Shown here one piece after another: positions 26,301-34,989 of a DNA stretch of 64,000 nt. A model generated the notes under the pieces. That model was given only the letters and a program-made list of their open reading frames with translations, was not told where the DNA came from and searched no databases. The stretch comes from an uncultured Rhodocyclaceae bacterium. Its GTDB lineage: Bacteria; Pseudomonadota; Gammaproteobacteria; Burkholderiales; Rhodocyclaceae. How positions within the stretch are numbered: position 1 is the first letter of the stretch; each line of letters opens with the position of its first letter. Location of the stretch: contig OU015322.1 in the NCBI GenBank assembly GCA_907163225.1, forward strand, positions 434,001-498,000, given 5' to 3'. The position numbers were made by a program, and so were the translations under genes.

Positions 26301-26480
26301 TTGTTATTCGAGGCCGAGCGGCCGGGTACGGAAATCCTGCATCCGGTGGCGGTGGTCATCTTCTCGGGCCTAATCAGCTCAACCCTGCTCGACACCTTCC
26401 TGACACCCGCCATGTTCTGGCTGTTTGGCCGCAAGGATGTGGAACGCCTGATGGCCGACCGCGATGCCGGTGCGCTTTGA
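23361..26480 (+). CDS. czcA: Heavy-metal RND efflux permease (CzcA-like, substrate uncertain)
   Basis: The product has 1039 residues, the full HME-RND length, with 12 predicted membrane helices and two large periplasmic loops. The opening MFKWLLDNSLANRLLVIIAS and the motif RTPVDVFPDLNKPTVTIMTE are typical. In helix 4 it reads AIAIGGLVDDAVVGVENVLRR, which differs from the DFGx3DGAx3VEN signature of proven Zn/Co/Cd pumps and from the CusA type, so the cargo metal should not be taken from the name. It uses the proton gradient to expel metal through CzcB and CzcC. Confidence 0.88.
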   Translation: MFKWLLDNSLANRLLVIIASLVLMAYGAFTLSRTPVDVFPDLNKPTVTIMTESGGMAAEEVEQLITFPLETTMNGLPGVESVRSVSSAGLSFIYVTFNWKTEIFRARQMVSERLSSMEEGLPAGVTPRMGPISSIMGEIMQIAIPIDTAKISPMQVREYADWVLRPRLMAIAGVAQVIPIGGEVRQFQVQPNTTRMAELGISHEQLTGALKGYSANTSGGFLELNGREYLIRHLGRTSRLDDLKNLALTARHGQPVLLRQIADVTFAPAIKRGDAGFEGKPAVILGIQKQPTADTIHLTRSIEAAVEDLKKSLPAGMEAPKVTFRQASFIESSINTLQGKLIGASVFVAVILFFFLGTLRPTVIALTAIPVSIFMTALVFDYYGLSINTMTLGGLAIAIGGLVDDAVVGVENVLRRLKEDRAKHHDHRMHPIELVAHATMEVRSAILYATIIIVLVFLPLFALPGMEGRLFVPLGIAFIVSTLASLVVSVTVTPVLSFYLLPRMKSLDHGDTKLLAWLKASYGRSLQTVLNHSKAALAAGAIAILVAAVAVPFFPKTFLPPFNEGTLLIGMRLNPGVTLAESSALAQQAEVLVKAVPEVMHVGRRSGRAELDEHAEGVHVSELDVGLKPASEMTRTMGEISADIRARLINLPAAIAIGQPISHRIDHMLSGVRSQIAIKIFGDDLDTLRGQADALRGRLAGIPGIADLEIEKQVLAPQIKVSVNYATAAQYGVPTPQILATLQSLVEGEKVTQVVEGGRRFALVVRLPESSRSLQGLGQILLETPGGPIPLSKIATIEDGDGPNQVSRDDGKRRIVLSANAQGRALSEIVEDIRKVVGESKLPEGYFITLGGQFQAQEEASRLVGLLSIVSLVLMFVVLFSRYKSVVLSALIMANIPLALVGAVLGLWLSGQPLSVAALVGFITLAGISVRNGILKVSHYINLMRMESENFDHKMILRGSLERLAPVLMTALVTAFALAPLLFEAERPGTEILHPVAVVIFSGLISSTLLDTFLTPAMFWLFGRKDVERLMADRDAGAL

Positions 26481-26505
26481 TTTTTGCTCAACAAAAGGAA
26501 TTCTC

Positions 26506-26889
26506 ATGAAACCGATTCATCTTCTCGCCGCTGTTATCCTCTCCATGTCGGGCCTTGCCTTCTCCGCCGGTGGCCACGACCATGGGCACGAACACAAGCC
26601 GCTCCATGGTGGCGTCGTCAGGGAGGTCAAGGATATGGATTACGAACTGGTTGCCAAGCCGGATTCGATTCAGTTGTATTTGCGTGATCATGGCAAGCCT
26701 GCCGACATCACAAAGGGGTCGGCAAAACTTACGGTTTTGTCCGGCAACCAAAAGCAAGAGATCAATTTGATACCCGACGGAGAACGCTTCCTCGCCAAGG
26801 GAACATTTGCCATTGCACCAAGCGCTAAAGCTGTGGCGCAAGTGAGCATGGGGGGGCCTGCGGTAACGGTGCGATTCGTTCTAAAGTAA
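26506..26889 (+). CDS. Small secreted His-rich protein after czcA
   Basis: The product has 127 residues. The signal peptide ends near LAFSAGGHDHGHEHKPLHGG, which leaves a His-rich N terminus that can bind metal. The rest is a small beta domain (YELVAKPDSIQLYLRDHGKP). It belongs to the czc operon, 25 bases after czcA. It is similar in design to the 191-residue protein upstream of czcB, with HDH clusters followed by a sandwich-like domain. The function is inferred to be metal binding. Confidence 0.7.
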   Translation: MKPIHLLAAVILSMSGLAFSAGGHDHGHEHKPLHGGVVREVKDMDYELVAKPDSIQLYLRDHGKPADITKGSAKLTVLSGNQKQEINLIPDGERFLAKGTFAIAPSAKAVAQVSMGGPAVTVRFVLK

Positions 26890-26925
26890 AGCAACAGCGA
26901 CATAGTGCTTTGTTCGAACCATCCG

Positions 26926-27315
26926 CTATTGGATGCCAACCTTCCGCTGCTCAGCCCGCACATAGGCGGTGACGTGGGCGACGTCGTCCGGCGTTACCCC
27001 TTTCACCGGAGCCATGTCGCCAAATTTCCAGTGATGGGCCCGCACACCGTTGGCCACGGCCAACTGGAATGCCGCATCGGCATGATGTGACGGCTCATAA
27101 ATCTTGTGCAGCAGGGGCGGTCCCTTTTCCGATCCCTTCAAGTCGCCGCCATGACAGCCTGCACAGTGATTGGCGAACAGCGCCTTGCCCATGACGGGAT
27201 TGGGCATTAGGCCGGGGCCGGGTTTGGGAATGCTCCAGCCTTGAGCCAGGGCAAGGCTGGGCAGCAGCGCCACAAGAAACGATGCAGGAATCCAAAACAA
27301 ACGCTTACGCCTCAT
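26926..27315 (-). CDS. Periplasmic cytochrome c, single haem
   Basis: The product has 129 residues with a signal peptide ending near LALAQG. The haem site is CAGCH in GKALFANHCAGCHGGDLKGS, and a distal Met is available in KFGDMAPVKGV. Its ATG overlaps the stop of the upstream cusA-like gene, so it is the last gene of that operon. Such cytochromes are seen in copper clusters with a multicopper oxidase and may receive electrons in Cu(I) oxidation; this is inference. Confidence 0.85.
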   Translation of the reverse strand: MRRKRLFWIPASFLVALLPSLALAQGWSIPKPGPGLMPNPVMGKALFANHCAGCHGGDLKGSEKGPPLLHKIYEPSHHADAAFQLAVANGVRAHHWKFGDMAPVKGVTPDDVAHVTAYVRAEQRKVGIQ

Positions 27316-30300
27316 TGTTCCATCCCCCGTTTCATTCGCCACTGCTTGACCAGCGCGTAGATAGCCGGGATGACCGCGAGCGTCAGTACCGTCGAGGAAA
27401 TCATCCCGCCGACCATCGGTGCCGCAATGCGGCTCATCACCTCGGAACCGGTCCCGGTGCCCCACATGATTGGTAGCAGGCCAGCCATGATTGCCACCAC
27501 CGTCATCATTTTCGGGCGAACCCGTTCCACGGCGCCTTCCATGATGGCCTCGTAGAGATCGTGCAGCGTTGGCGCCTGATTTTCCGTCCGGCGCTTGGCC
27601 TTCAATTCTTCCCAGGCATGATCGAGGTAAATCAGCATGATGACCCCGGTTTCCGCCGCAACCCCGGCCAAGGCGATGAAGCCCACGGCGACGGCGACGG
27701 ACAGGTTATAACCGAGCAACCACATCAGCCAGACCCCGCCGACTAGCGCAAATGGCACCGACAGCATGACGATCAAGGTTTCTGTCAGTCGCTTGAAGTT
27801 CAGGTAAAGCAGCAGAAAAATGATCAACAGCGTCACCGGGATGACAATCTTCATTTTCTCGATAGCCCGTTCCATGTACTCGAACTGGCCACTCCAGGTG
27901 ACGTAGTAGCCGGGTGGGAACTTAACCTGTTCGGCGACAGCCTTCTTGGCGTCGGCCACGTAGCTGCCAATGTCGCGGTCGCGGATGTCGACATAAATGT
28001 AGGCAGAGAGCAAGGCGTTTTCGGTGCGGATGCTGGGCGCTCCCTTGGCGACGACAACCTTGGCCAATTGCCCGAGCGGAATCATCGCCCCGTCCATGGT
28101 CGGGATCAGCACCTCGCGGGCAATCTGCTGCGGATCGGAGCGTAGTTCGCGCGGATAGCGGATGGTGACGCCGAAACGTTCCCGTCCCTCGACCGTGGTT
28201 GTCACCATCTCGCCGCCCAGCGCCGTGCCGATCACATCCTGCAGATCGCCGACGGCCAGGCCGTAGCGCGCCAGTTGTTCGCGGTCGGGTTCGATGTTGA
28301 GGTAGAAGCCGCCGGTGATGCGCTCGGCGAAGGCACTGGTCGTGCCGGGCACGGCTTTGACCACGGCCTCGATTTCCTTGGCCATTTTTTCCATCTCGCC
28401 GAGATCCTTGCCGAAGACCTTGATGCCGATCGGCGTGCGAATGCCGGTGGACAGCATGTCGATGCGTGCCTTGATCGGCATCGTCCAAGCATTGGCGACG
28501 CCGGGGAATTGCAGCGCCTTGTCTAGTTCGGCGATCAGCTTGTCAGTGGTCAGGCCCTGCCGCCATTCTGATTGTGGCTTCAGATTGATCACCGTTTCGA
28601 ACATCTCGGTTGGAGCAGGATCGGTTGCCGTGTTGGCGCGCCCAGCCTTGCCATAAACCGAAGCAACCTCGGGGAAGCTCTTGATGATCTTGTTCTGCGT
28701 CTGCATCAACTCGGCAGCCTTGGTAATCGACATACCGGGCAGCGATGCTGGCATGTAGAGCAGCGTGCCCTCGTTGAGCGTCGGCATGAACTCCGATCCG
28801 AGTTGAGAGGCTGGGTAAATAGAGGCCACCAAGGCAACAACGGCTGCGACGATGGTCATTTTCTTCCAGCGCATGACGCCGGCGATGATCGGCCGATAGG
28901 CCCAAATCAGGAAACGATTCACCGGATTTTTTGCTTCCGGCATCACCTTACCTCGGATGAACAACATCATGAGGACTGGCACCAACGTCACCGAAAGCAG
29001 CGCGGCGCCGGCCATCGAGAAGGTCTTAGTGAAGGCGAGCGGCGAGAAAAGTCGCCCCTCCTGGCCTTCCAATGCAAAGACCGGGAGGAAGGAAACAGTG
29101 ATGATGAGCAGCGAGAAGAACAGCGCCGGGCCGACTTCCTTGCAGGCTGCGAGCATGGCATCGGCGCGCTCGGCATCGGTGTGCTCCTCTGGCAGGCGTT
29201 CCAGGTGCTTATGAGCATTCTCGATCATCACGATGGCAGCATCGATCATGGCGCCGATGGCGATGGCGATGCCTCCCAGACTCATCAGATTGGAGTTCAT
29301 GCCTAACGAGCGCATGGCGACGAAAGCGATCAACACGCCGACCGGCAACATCAGGATGGCAACCAGGGCACTGCGCACGTGCATCAGGAAGATGATGCAG
29401 ACCAGTGCAACGATGATCGCTTCCTCAATCAGCGTTCGTTTCAATGTGTCGATGGCGTTGTGTATCAGTTCGGAACGGTCGTACACCGTCTGTACCGTGA
29501 CGCCCTCAGGCAAGCCGGGACCAATTTCAGCTATCCGGGTTTTGAGATTGTGAATGACTTCCAGCGCGTTGGCACCATATCGCGCCATAGCGATGCCTGA
29601 CACGACTTCACCTTCACCGTTGAGTTCGGTCAGGCCGCGCCGTTCGTCGGGCACCAATTCGATGCGAGCAATGTCGCGGATCAGCACTGGCGTACCTTTG
29701 TCGCTTTTGACGACCAGCATTTCAAGGTCGTTTTTGCCACGCAGGTAGCCCTTGCCGCGCACCATGTACTCGGTTTCAGCCATCTCGACGACGCGCCCGC
29801 CGACATCGCGATTCGAGTCTCGGATGACTTGCGCCACCTTCATCAGCGGAATACCGTAAGAACGTAGCTTGACCGGGTCGACCGTGACCTGATAGGTCTG
29901 AACGAAGCCACCGATTGAGGCTACTTCGGCGACACCAGAGGCCTTGGTCAGTTGATAGCGGACGTACCAATCCTGAATGGTGCGAAGTTCGGCCAGCGTC
30001 TTGTCTTTGGCAAGTAACGCATATTGATAAACCCAGCCGACGCCGGTGGCGTCCGGTCCGAGCGAGGGGGTGACGCCCTTTGGCATGCGGCTGGAGGCAA
30101 AATTCAGATATTCCAGCACCCGCGAGCGCGCCCAGTAGATGTCGGTGCCATCCTCAAAAATGATGTACACGAAGGAAGCGCCGAAGAACGAAAAGCCGCG
30201 CACCACCTTTGATTTCGGCACCGACAACATGGCCGTGGTCAGCGGATAGGTCACCTGGTCCTCGACTACCTGCGGCGCCTGGCCGGGATACTCGGTATAG

Positions 30301-30446
30301 ACGATGACCTGCACGTCCGAAAGATCAGGCAAGGCATCGATCGGCGTGCGCAACACGGCATAAATGCCAGCGATGGTGATGAACAAGGTGGCGAGCAGAA
30401 CCAGGAAGCGGTTCCGACCCGACCATTCGATAATATTGGCCAACAT
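27312..30446 (-). CDS. cusA: CusA/SilA-type Cu(I)/Ag(I) RND efflux permease
   Basis: The product has 1044 residues. The start MLANIIEWSGRNRFLVLLAT and the helix 4 motif AIAIGAMIDAAIVMIENAHK belong to the monovalent-cation branch (CusA/SilA). Met residues that relay Cu(I)/Ag(I) through the periplasmic cleft are frequent. It works with the adaptor and channel encoded directly upstream on the same strand, in the order cusF, cusC, cusB, cusA, cytochrome. Its expression is likely under the CusRS-type pair through the box at 34272. Confidence 0.94.
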   Translation of the reverse strand: MLANIIEWSGRNRFLVLLATLFITIAGIYAVLRTPIDALPDLSDVQVIVYTEYPGQAPQVVEDQVTYPLTTAMLSVPKSKVVRGFSFFGASFVYIIFEDGTDIYWARSRVLEYLNFASSRMPKGVTPSLGPDATGVGWVYQYALLAKDKTLAELRTIQDWYVRYQLTKASGVAEVASIGGFVQTYQVTVDPVKLRSYGIPLMKVAQVIRDSNRDVGGRVVEMAETEYMVRGKGYLRGKNDLEMLVVKSDKGTPVLIRDIARIELVPDERRGLTELNGEGEVVSGIAMARYGANALEVIHNLKTRIAEIGPGLPEGVTVQTVYDRSELIHNAIDTLKRTLIEEAIIVALVCIIFLMHVRSALVAILMLPVGVLIAFVAMRSLGMNSNLMSLGGIAIAIGAMIDAAIVMIENAHKHLERLPEEHTDAERADAMLAACKEVGPALFFSLLIITVSFLPVFALEGQEGRLFSPLAFTKTFSMAGAALLSVTLVPVLMMLFIRGKVMPEAKNPVNRFLIWAYRPIIAGVMRWKKMTIVAAVVALVASIYPASQLGSEFMPTLNEGTLLYMPASLPGMSITKAAELMQTQNKIIKSFPEVASVYGKAGRANTATDPAPTEMFETVINLKPQSEWRQGLTTDKLIAELDKALQFPGVANAWTMPIKARIDMLSTGIRTPIGIKVFGKDLGEMEKMAKEIEAVVKAVPGTTSAFAERITGGFYLNIEPDREQLARYGLAVGDLQDVIGTALGGEMVTTTVEGRERFGVTIRYPRELRSDPQQIAREVLIPTMDGAMIPLGQLAKVVVAKGAPSIRTENALLSAYIYVDIRDRDIGSYVADAKKAVAEQVKFPPGYYVTWSGQFEYMERAIEKMKIVIPVTLLIIFLLLYLNFKRLTETLIVMLSVPFALVGGVWLMWLLGYNLSVAVAVGFIALAGVAAETGVIMLIYLDHAWEELKAKRRTENQAPTLHDLYEAIMEGAVERVRPKMMTVVAIMAGLLPIMWGTGTGSEVMSRIAAPMVGGMISSTVLTLAVIPAIYALVKQWRMKRGMEQ

Positions 30447-30470
30447 GGGGTGACTCTCCGTGGTTCTCGG

Positions 30471-32051
30471 TCAGTGACCGGCGTGCGGCTTGACGGCCGT
30501 AATCACCCATTCGCCGGGCTGCCGCTCGACGAACTCGACGGCGACTTTGGCTCCCGGTTTCATCCCTTGCAGCAGCGATGCGTTGGCAGCCTTGAACTCC
30601 ATGGTCATGGCCGGCCATTTGAGGCTGGCGACCGGGCCGTGATTGAGGCTGATCGTGCCGGCTGCCGCATCGACGCCATCCACCGTGCCTTCGGCCTGGT
30701 GGCTGGCTCCTTTGGCGCCTGGCTGTCCGGGTGCTGCCGCTTGCCCTTCTTTTGGGGCGGCGCCATGGGCGGCGTGGCCGAAACCGCCGACCGCTGCCTT
30801 GAGGTTGCTCTCGGCATCGATCAGGAAGTTGGCGGCGACCACCACCTGCTCGCCATCTCTGACACCCTCCAGCACTTCGACATGATTGTCACTGCGGGCA
30901 CCGAGCTTGATTTCGCGTGGCTCGAAGCGACCTTCACCCTGCTGGATCAGCACAATCTGGCGGGCACCGCTGTCGATGACGGCGGAAGTCGGTACCGTGA
31001 CTACCTGGCCTTTGGTGCCCACCGGCAGTTCGACCTGGGCGAACATCGACGGCTTGAGCAGCAGCCCCGGATTGGCCAGTTCGATGCGAACCGGTACCGT
31101 GCGGGTCTGGGCGTTCAAGGTTGGATAGACATAGCTGATCGTGCCTTCGAAGATCTTGTCCGGGTAGGCGTTGATCCTGACCTTGGCCTTGGCCCCCGTC
31201 CTGACCTGGCCGATGTCCTGCTCAAATACGTCGGCGACCACCCAGACGGCCGACAGGTCAGCCACTTGGTAAAGCGCCTCGCCTGGCATGAAACGCATGC
31301 CTTGTAGCGCCTTCTTCTCGGTGACGATGCCGGAAACCGGCGAGCGAAAAGTCAGCGTCCGCCGCGCTTCGCCGGACTTCGCCAAGGCTTTGACCTGCTC
31401 TTCCGAAATATCCCAGTTCTTCAGGCGCAACAGGCTGGAATCGGCCAGTTGCTTCATGCCATCCCGCGCCTGGCCGCCAGCGTCCTTCAGCGATTCGACG
31501 CCTTGGGCGGCAATTGCGTATTCGCGCTGGGCGGAAACCAGTTCCGGACTATAGACCTCGAACAGTGGCTGCCCCTTGCCGACCGACTGACCGGTGACAT
31601 TGACATGCAGGCGCTCGACGTAGCCCTCGAACTTGGGAGAGATCGCGTAAATGCGGCGCTCGTCCGGTTCGATACGACCGGCGGCGCGGACCACCTTGTC
31701 AAGGACGCGCAATTGGGCGGCTTCCGTCCGCACACCCAGCTTCTGTACCTTCTCGGTACTGATCTTGATCTGGTTGGCCGATGCCGGTTCGTCGTCCTGT
31801 TCTCCCTCATAGACCGCGATGTAATCCATCCCCATCGGGTCTTTCTTGGGCACCGGCGAAGTATCAGGCAGCCCCATCGGGTTACGGTAGAAGAGCAGTT
31901 TTTTTTCTTTCTTGGACGGTTCGGCTGGCGCGCTGGCGACCTGTGCCGCATCGCCATGGGAGGCGCCGCCACGTCCGCCCAGCCAGTAACCACTACCGGC
32001 GGCCACGGCAACCGCAATAACGCCGATGGTTAGTCCCGCACCCTTGTTCAT
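30471..32051 (-). CDS. cusB: CusB-type adaptor with N-terminal metal domain and C-terminal CusF-like domain
   Basis: The product has 526 residues. After one membrane anchor there is a heavy-metal-binding motif YRNPMGLPDTSPVPKKDPMG (about 55-74), then the barrel-sandwich, hairpin and beta-barrel domains of a CusB adaptor. The last 75 residues are a CusF-like OB fold (ISLNHGPVASLKWPAMTMEF) with the Trp/Met copper site. The adaptor and chaperone are thus fused, although a separate cusF is also present. The start overlaps the cusC stop. Confidence 0.93.
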   Translation of the reverse strand: MNKGAGLTIGVIAVAVAAGSGYWLGGRGGASHGDAAQVASAPAEPSKKEKKLLFYRNPMGLPDTSPVPKKDPMGMDYIAVYEGEQDDEPASANQIKISTEKVQKLGVRTEAAQLRVLDKVVRAAGRIEPDERRIYAISPKFEGYVERLHVNVTGQSVGKGQPLFEVYSPELVSAQREYAIAAQGVESLKDAGGQARDGMKQLADSSLLRLKNWDISEEQVKALAKSGEARRTLTFRSPVSGIVTEKKALQGMRFMPGEALYQVADLSAVWVVADVFEQDIGQVRTGAKAKVRINAYPDKIFEGTISYVYPTLNAQTRTVPVRIELANPGLLLKPSMFAQVELPVGTKGQVVTVPTSAVIDSGARQIVLIQQGEGRFEPREIKLGARSDNHVEVLEGVRDGEQVVVAANFLIDAESNLKAAVGGFGHAAHGAAPKEGQAAAPGQPGAKGASHQAEGTVDGVDAAAGTISLNHGPVASLKWPAMTMEFKAANASLLQGMKPGAKVAVEFVERQPGEWVITAVKPHAGH

Positions 32052-33319
32052 AGATCTTCCCCTAAAAGACGTTCGATTTCGGCCAGACGCATCTGGGCGT
32101 CGACTTGGGCCTTAAGCTGGTTTTGTCTGGCCTGCCGGATTTGGCGTTGGGCATCGAGCAAGGTGGCAAAATCCACCTTGCCGGTCTCGTAGCCGGCCAG
32201 CGCCGCATTGAAGGTCAGTTCGGCCTGCGGCAGCAGGCTGTTGGCCAGCAGGTTTTCCGTGCGACGGGCGGCTTCAATGCCGGACAGCGCCTCGGCCAGT
32301 TCGGCGGAGACCTGATTGGTGGTGGACTCCTTGCGCGAGCGGGCGGCATTGAGCATCGACTCGGATTCCCGCTCCTGCGACCGCCGCGAAGACTGTTGCA
32401 GCGGGATATTCAGTTCGACCATCAACTCCCATTCCTTGATGGCGTTCTGATACTGGATGGGGGATACGCCTAGCGTAAAGTCGGGATAGCGGTTTTTGTA
32501 GGTCAGGTCGCGAGATTTCTCGGCGGCCTTGATTTTCGATTCGTCAGCGAACAGTTGCGGGTTGCGGGTTCGCACGCGCTCTTCCAGCGTGGCGTAATCC
32601 AGCGTCACCGGCGCCGGCAGCTTGCGCAACTGGGTTGGCACCTGTAACGGCGCTTTATTTGGGCGGGCCAGCAAGGCGTTCAGCCGGGAATGCAGGTTGT
32701 ACTGTTCGGTTTCCAGCGCAATCAACTCGTTGCGCATATTGGTCTGCTCGACCTGAGCGCGGATAACATCCTGCTGTGCCGCCAGGCCGCCGGAATAGCG
32801 TACTTGGGCGACTTTTTCCAGGCGGGTCATCAGGTCGAGGATTTCGCGGGTCAATTGCTCGTTGCGGTGCACGTAATAAAGCTGGGCGAAATTGACTTTG
32901 ATCCGCCCGGCCACATCGGCCCATGTGCCCAGCGCACGACCCTTGGCGCCGTCGGCTTCAAGCGCTGCAATCTCTCGCTTCAGGTCGCGCTTGCCGAACC
33001 AGGGAATATCCTGCATCAGCAGGTAACGGGTGCTGCCGACGCGACTAGGGGACAAGGTTGCATTCTGCTCACCGAATCGGGTGATGTCGCGCAACTCGGT
33101 ACGAAACTTCGGGTCGGGCAAGGCACCGGCCGGCGTCACCCGCTCACCCGACGCTTCGGCTTCGGCCTGCATCGCAGCGTATTCCGGATTGCGCGTCTTG
33201 GCGTAATTGATCAGGCTATCGACGTTCGCACCGAGGGGGGCCTCTTGGGCAAACACGGGCGCGCCAAAGGCGATGGCAAGCGACAGGATCAAAATGGGTA
33301 ACGGCCTGAGTCGGCGCAT
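32048..33319 (-). CDS. cusC: CusC-type outer membrane channel protein (TolC family)
   Basis: The product has 423 residues with a signal peptide MRRLRPLPILILSLAIAFGA. TolC-like repeats are clear (LGVSPIQYQNAIKEWELMVE and an Ala/Glu-rich coil). It exports Cu(I)/Ag(I) across the outer membrane. The start is set at the ATG after GGGAGG, 40 codons inside the longer frame. The stop overlaps the next start. Confidence 0.9.
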   Translation of the reverse strand: MRRLRPLPILILSLAIAFGAPVFAQEAPLGANVDSLINYAKTRNPEYAAMQAEAEASGERVTPAGALPDPKFRTELRDITRFGEQNATLSPSRVGSTRYLLMQDIPWFGKRDLKREIAALEADGAKGRALGTWADVAGRIKVNFAQLYYVHRNEQLTREILDLMTRLEKVAQVRYSGGLAAQQDVIRAQVEQTNMRNELIALETEQYNLHSRLNALLARPNKAPLQVPTQLRKLPAPVTLDYATLEERVRTRNPQLFADESKIKAAEKSRDLTYKNRYPDFTLGVSPIQYQNAIKEWELMVELNIPLQQSSRRSQERESESMLNAARSRKESTTNQVSAELAEALSGIEAARRTENLLANSLLPQAELTFNAALAGYETGKVDFATLLDAQRQIRQARQNQLKAQVDAQMRLAEIERLLGEDL

Positions 33320-33398
33320 GCGACCTCCCTGAAATATTTGTTTTATGGAGCATGCTGACAGCGAGATGGAATCACCCTCTCGCCGCCAGTCGATCTTA

Positions 33399-33743
33399 TT
33401 ATTTGGCTGGTTCGAAATGGACGACGGTGATGGCACCATTCACGGTGTCGGCCATGAAGCGAATCTTATCGCCGGACTTCATTTGGTCCAACCAGGCGGC
33501 ATTGGAAACCTTGAAGACCATGGTCATCGCCGGCATGTTCAGGTTGGTCAGCGGGCCGTGCGACAAGGTCACCTTGCCGGCGGCCTTGTCCACTTTTTTG
33601 ACCTGGCCGTCGACCATTTGCATTTCAGCGGAGGCGGTGGCCGGTGCAGCCATGGCATGGCCGCCATGGTCGCCTGCAGCCTGGACCGAAACGGTGCCAA
33701 GGGAGGCAAAGGCAATCAGGGAGGCGGTGATGAGTGTTTTCAT
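33399..33743 (-). CDS. cusF: CusF-type periplasmic copper/silver chaperone
   Basis: The product has 114 residues: a signal peptide, a His-containing linker GDHGGHAM, and an OB-fold domain VTLSHGPLTNLNMPAMTMVF. It delivers Cu(I)/Ag(I) to the CusB/A pump. The usual Trp that stacks on copper (as in LKWPAMTM) is replaced: the motif here is LNMPAMTM, with a Met instead of Trp. The CusF-like tail fused to CusB still has the Trp. It lies 79 bases before cusC. Confidence 0.92.
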   Translation of the reverse strand: MKTLITASLIAFASLGTVSVQAAGDHGGHAMAAPATASAEMQMVDGQVKKVDKAAGKVTLSHGPLTNLNMPAMTMVFKVSNAAWLDQMKSGDKIRFMADTVNGAITVVHFEPAK

Positions 33744-33761
33744 GGGTTTCTCCTGTTGGGA

Positions 33762-34202
33762 TCAATGTTTTGCAAAAATGCTGGTTTCACCGCCGGACTG
33801 GACCAGCAGCGTGTTGTAGGGAACGGGTTTCGAACTTTCCATGCCTGGCGAACCGGGGGGCATCGAGGGCACCGCGATGCCGAGGGCTTTCGGTTTTTCC
33901 TTGAGCAAGCGCTGGATGCCGGCAACCGGCACATGGCCTTCGACCACATAGCCGGCTACCTTGGCGGTGTGGCAAGAGCCGAGGCGGTCTGGCATTCCCA
34001 ATTGTTTGCGGGCCGCCGGAACGTCCATGACGTTGTGCGAGCGGACCTCAAAGCCCGCATCTTTCAGATGATCGACCCACTTCCCGCAGCAACCACAATT
34101 CGGGCTCTTGTAAACATCCACCATTTCTCCGGCCGCCACCGCAGTGGAAAGGCCTGCGCCGAAGACGGAACTCAAAGCAAGAACAAGAATGGGGTTACGC
34201 AT
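33762..34202 (-). CDS. DUF411 metal-binding protein, second copy
   Basis: The product has 146 residues: a signal peptide, then GEMVDVYKSPNCGCCGKWVD and CHTAKVAGYVVEGHVP. It is clearly related to the protein at 19372-19809 (same CGCC and CHTAK motifs) but not a recent duplicate, since many residues differ. It is the first gene of the cus operon and is preceded by a GATTACATTTTTGTAATT box at 34272-34289. Confidence 0.9.
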   Translation of the reverse strand: MRNPILVLALSSVFGAGLSTAVAAGEMVDVYKSPNCGCCGKWVDHLKDAGFEVRSHNVMDVPAARKQLGMPDRLGSCHTAKVAGYVVEGHVPVAGIQRLLKEKPKALGIAVPSMPPGSPGMESSKPVPYNTLLVQSGGETSIFAKH

Positions 34203-34271
34203 GGCAAATCTCCTGTGTCAGTCGAGTGGCGTCAGTATGGACAGCCGACGCCAACAATTTGCTGTCCGCCT

Positions 34272-34289
34272 GATTACATTTTTGTAATT
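34272..34289. promoter_or_regulatory. CopR/CusR-type box upstream of the cus operon
   Basis: GATTAC-ATTTTT-GTAATT is an imperfect dyad about 70 bases before the ATG of the DUF411-cusF-cusCBA operon. The same dyad in perfect form lies at 38220-38237 next to the response regulator gene. A response regulator of the CusR/CopR type is expected to bind such 6-6-6 dyads. Confidence 0.72.
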
Positions 34290-34297
34290 TTCATGGG

Positions 34298-34960
34298 TTA
34301 ATGTTTGTGAGCTCCGTGGTCATGGCTGTGCGCTTTTTTGCCCTTGGCCGCCGGTTTTTCCTCGACCGGGGCTACTGGTGCCTCTTCGTGGCCTCCATGC
34401 CCCTGCTCGTGGCCTTCCAGTCCGCCATGGGAATGACCGTCACTGGCCGCCACCAGTTGCTCGTAGGCGGTCGCCGACAGCAAAGGCATTTTTTGCAGGA
34501 AGGCCGTCAGGTCCCAAATGGCCTCATCCTCCATGCCGCCCTTCGACCAGGCTGGCATACCGGAAGCCTTGATGCCGTGCTTGATGATCCAGAAATCGCG
34601 GGCAGCGTCACGTGACGATGGCGCAGCCGGTTTGTCGGAAAGATTGGGGGGAGTCGGATACAACCCCTTGCGAATCTCCGAATCTGGCGCTTCCGGAGAC
34701 AGGTGGCAATTGACGCACATTGCCGCATAGTTGCCAGCCCCGCGTCGCACGCGCTCGGGATCGGTAAGATCAGCCGGGATCTGGATTTCACTCGTACGGC
34801 TGGCAATGGCCCTTTCGCGGGCAAACGTCAGCGCCTGGTAGGTGAAGGAACTGTGGGGGGTATCGGCGCCGACATCGACGCCGCCGGCCACGACGACGAT
34901 CCCAGCCGTTGCCGCGCCCAAGCCGATGGTAGCTAGAGCGCCCAAGAGTAGTTTGTTCAT
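34298..34960 (-). CDS. Membrane-anchored cytochrome c with His-rich tail
   Basis: The product has 220 residues: an N-terminal membrane helix (MNKLLLGALATIGLGAATAG), then a haem site CVNCH and a Met ligand region (ASGMPAWSKGG). The C-terminal 60 residues are rich in His (DGHSHGGLEGHEQGHGGHEE, HSHDHGAHKH). The tail could bind copper. The gene is 29 bases after copA and may act as its electron partner or donor; this is inference. Confidence 0.88.
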   Translation of the reverse strand: MNKLLLGALATIGLGAATAGIVVVAGGVDVGADTPHSSFTYQALTFARERAIASRTSEIQIPADLTDPERVRRGAGNYAAMCVNCHLSPEAPDSEIRKGLYPTPPNLSDKPAAPSSRDAARDFWIIKHGIKASGMPAWSKGGMEDEAIWDLTAFLQKMPLLSATAYEQLVAASDGHSHGGLEGHEQGHGGHEEAPVAPVEEKPAAKGKKAHSHDHGAHKH

Positions 34961-34989
34961 GATAAATCTCCTGCGATATGGGTGTGATT

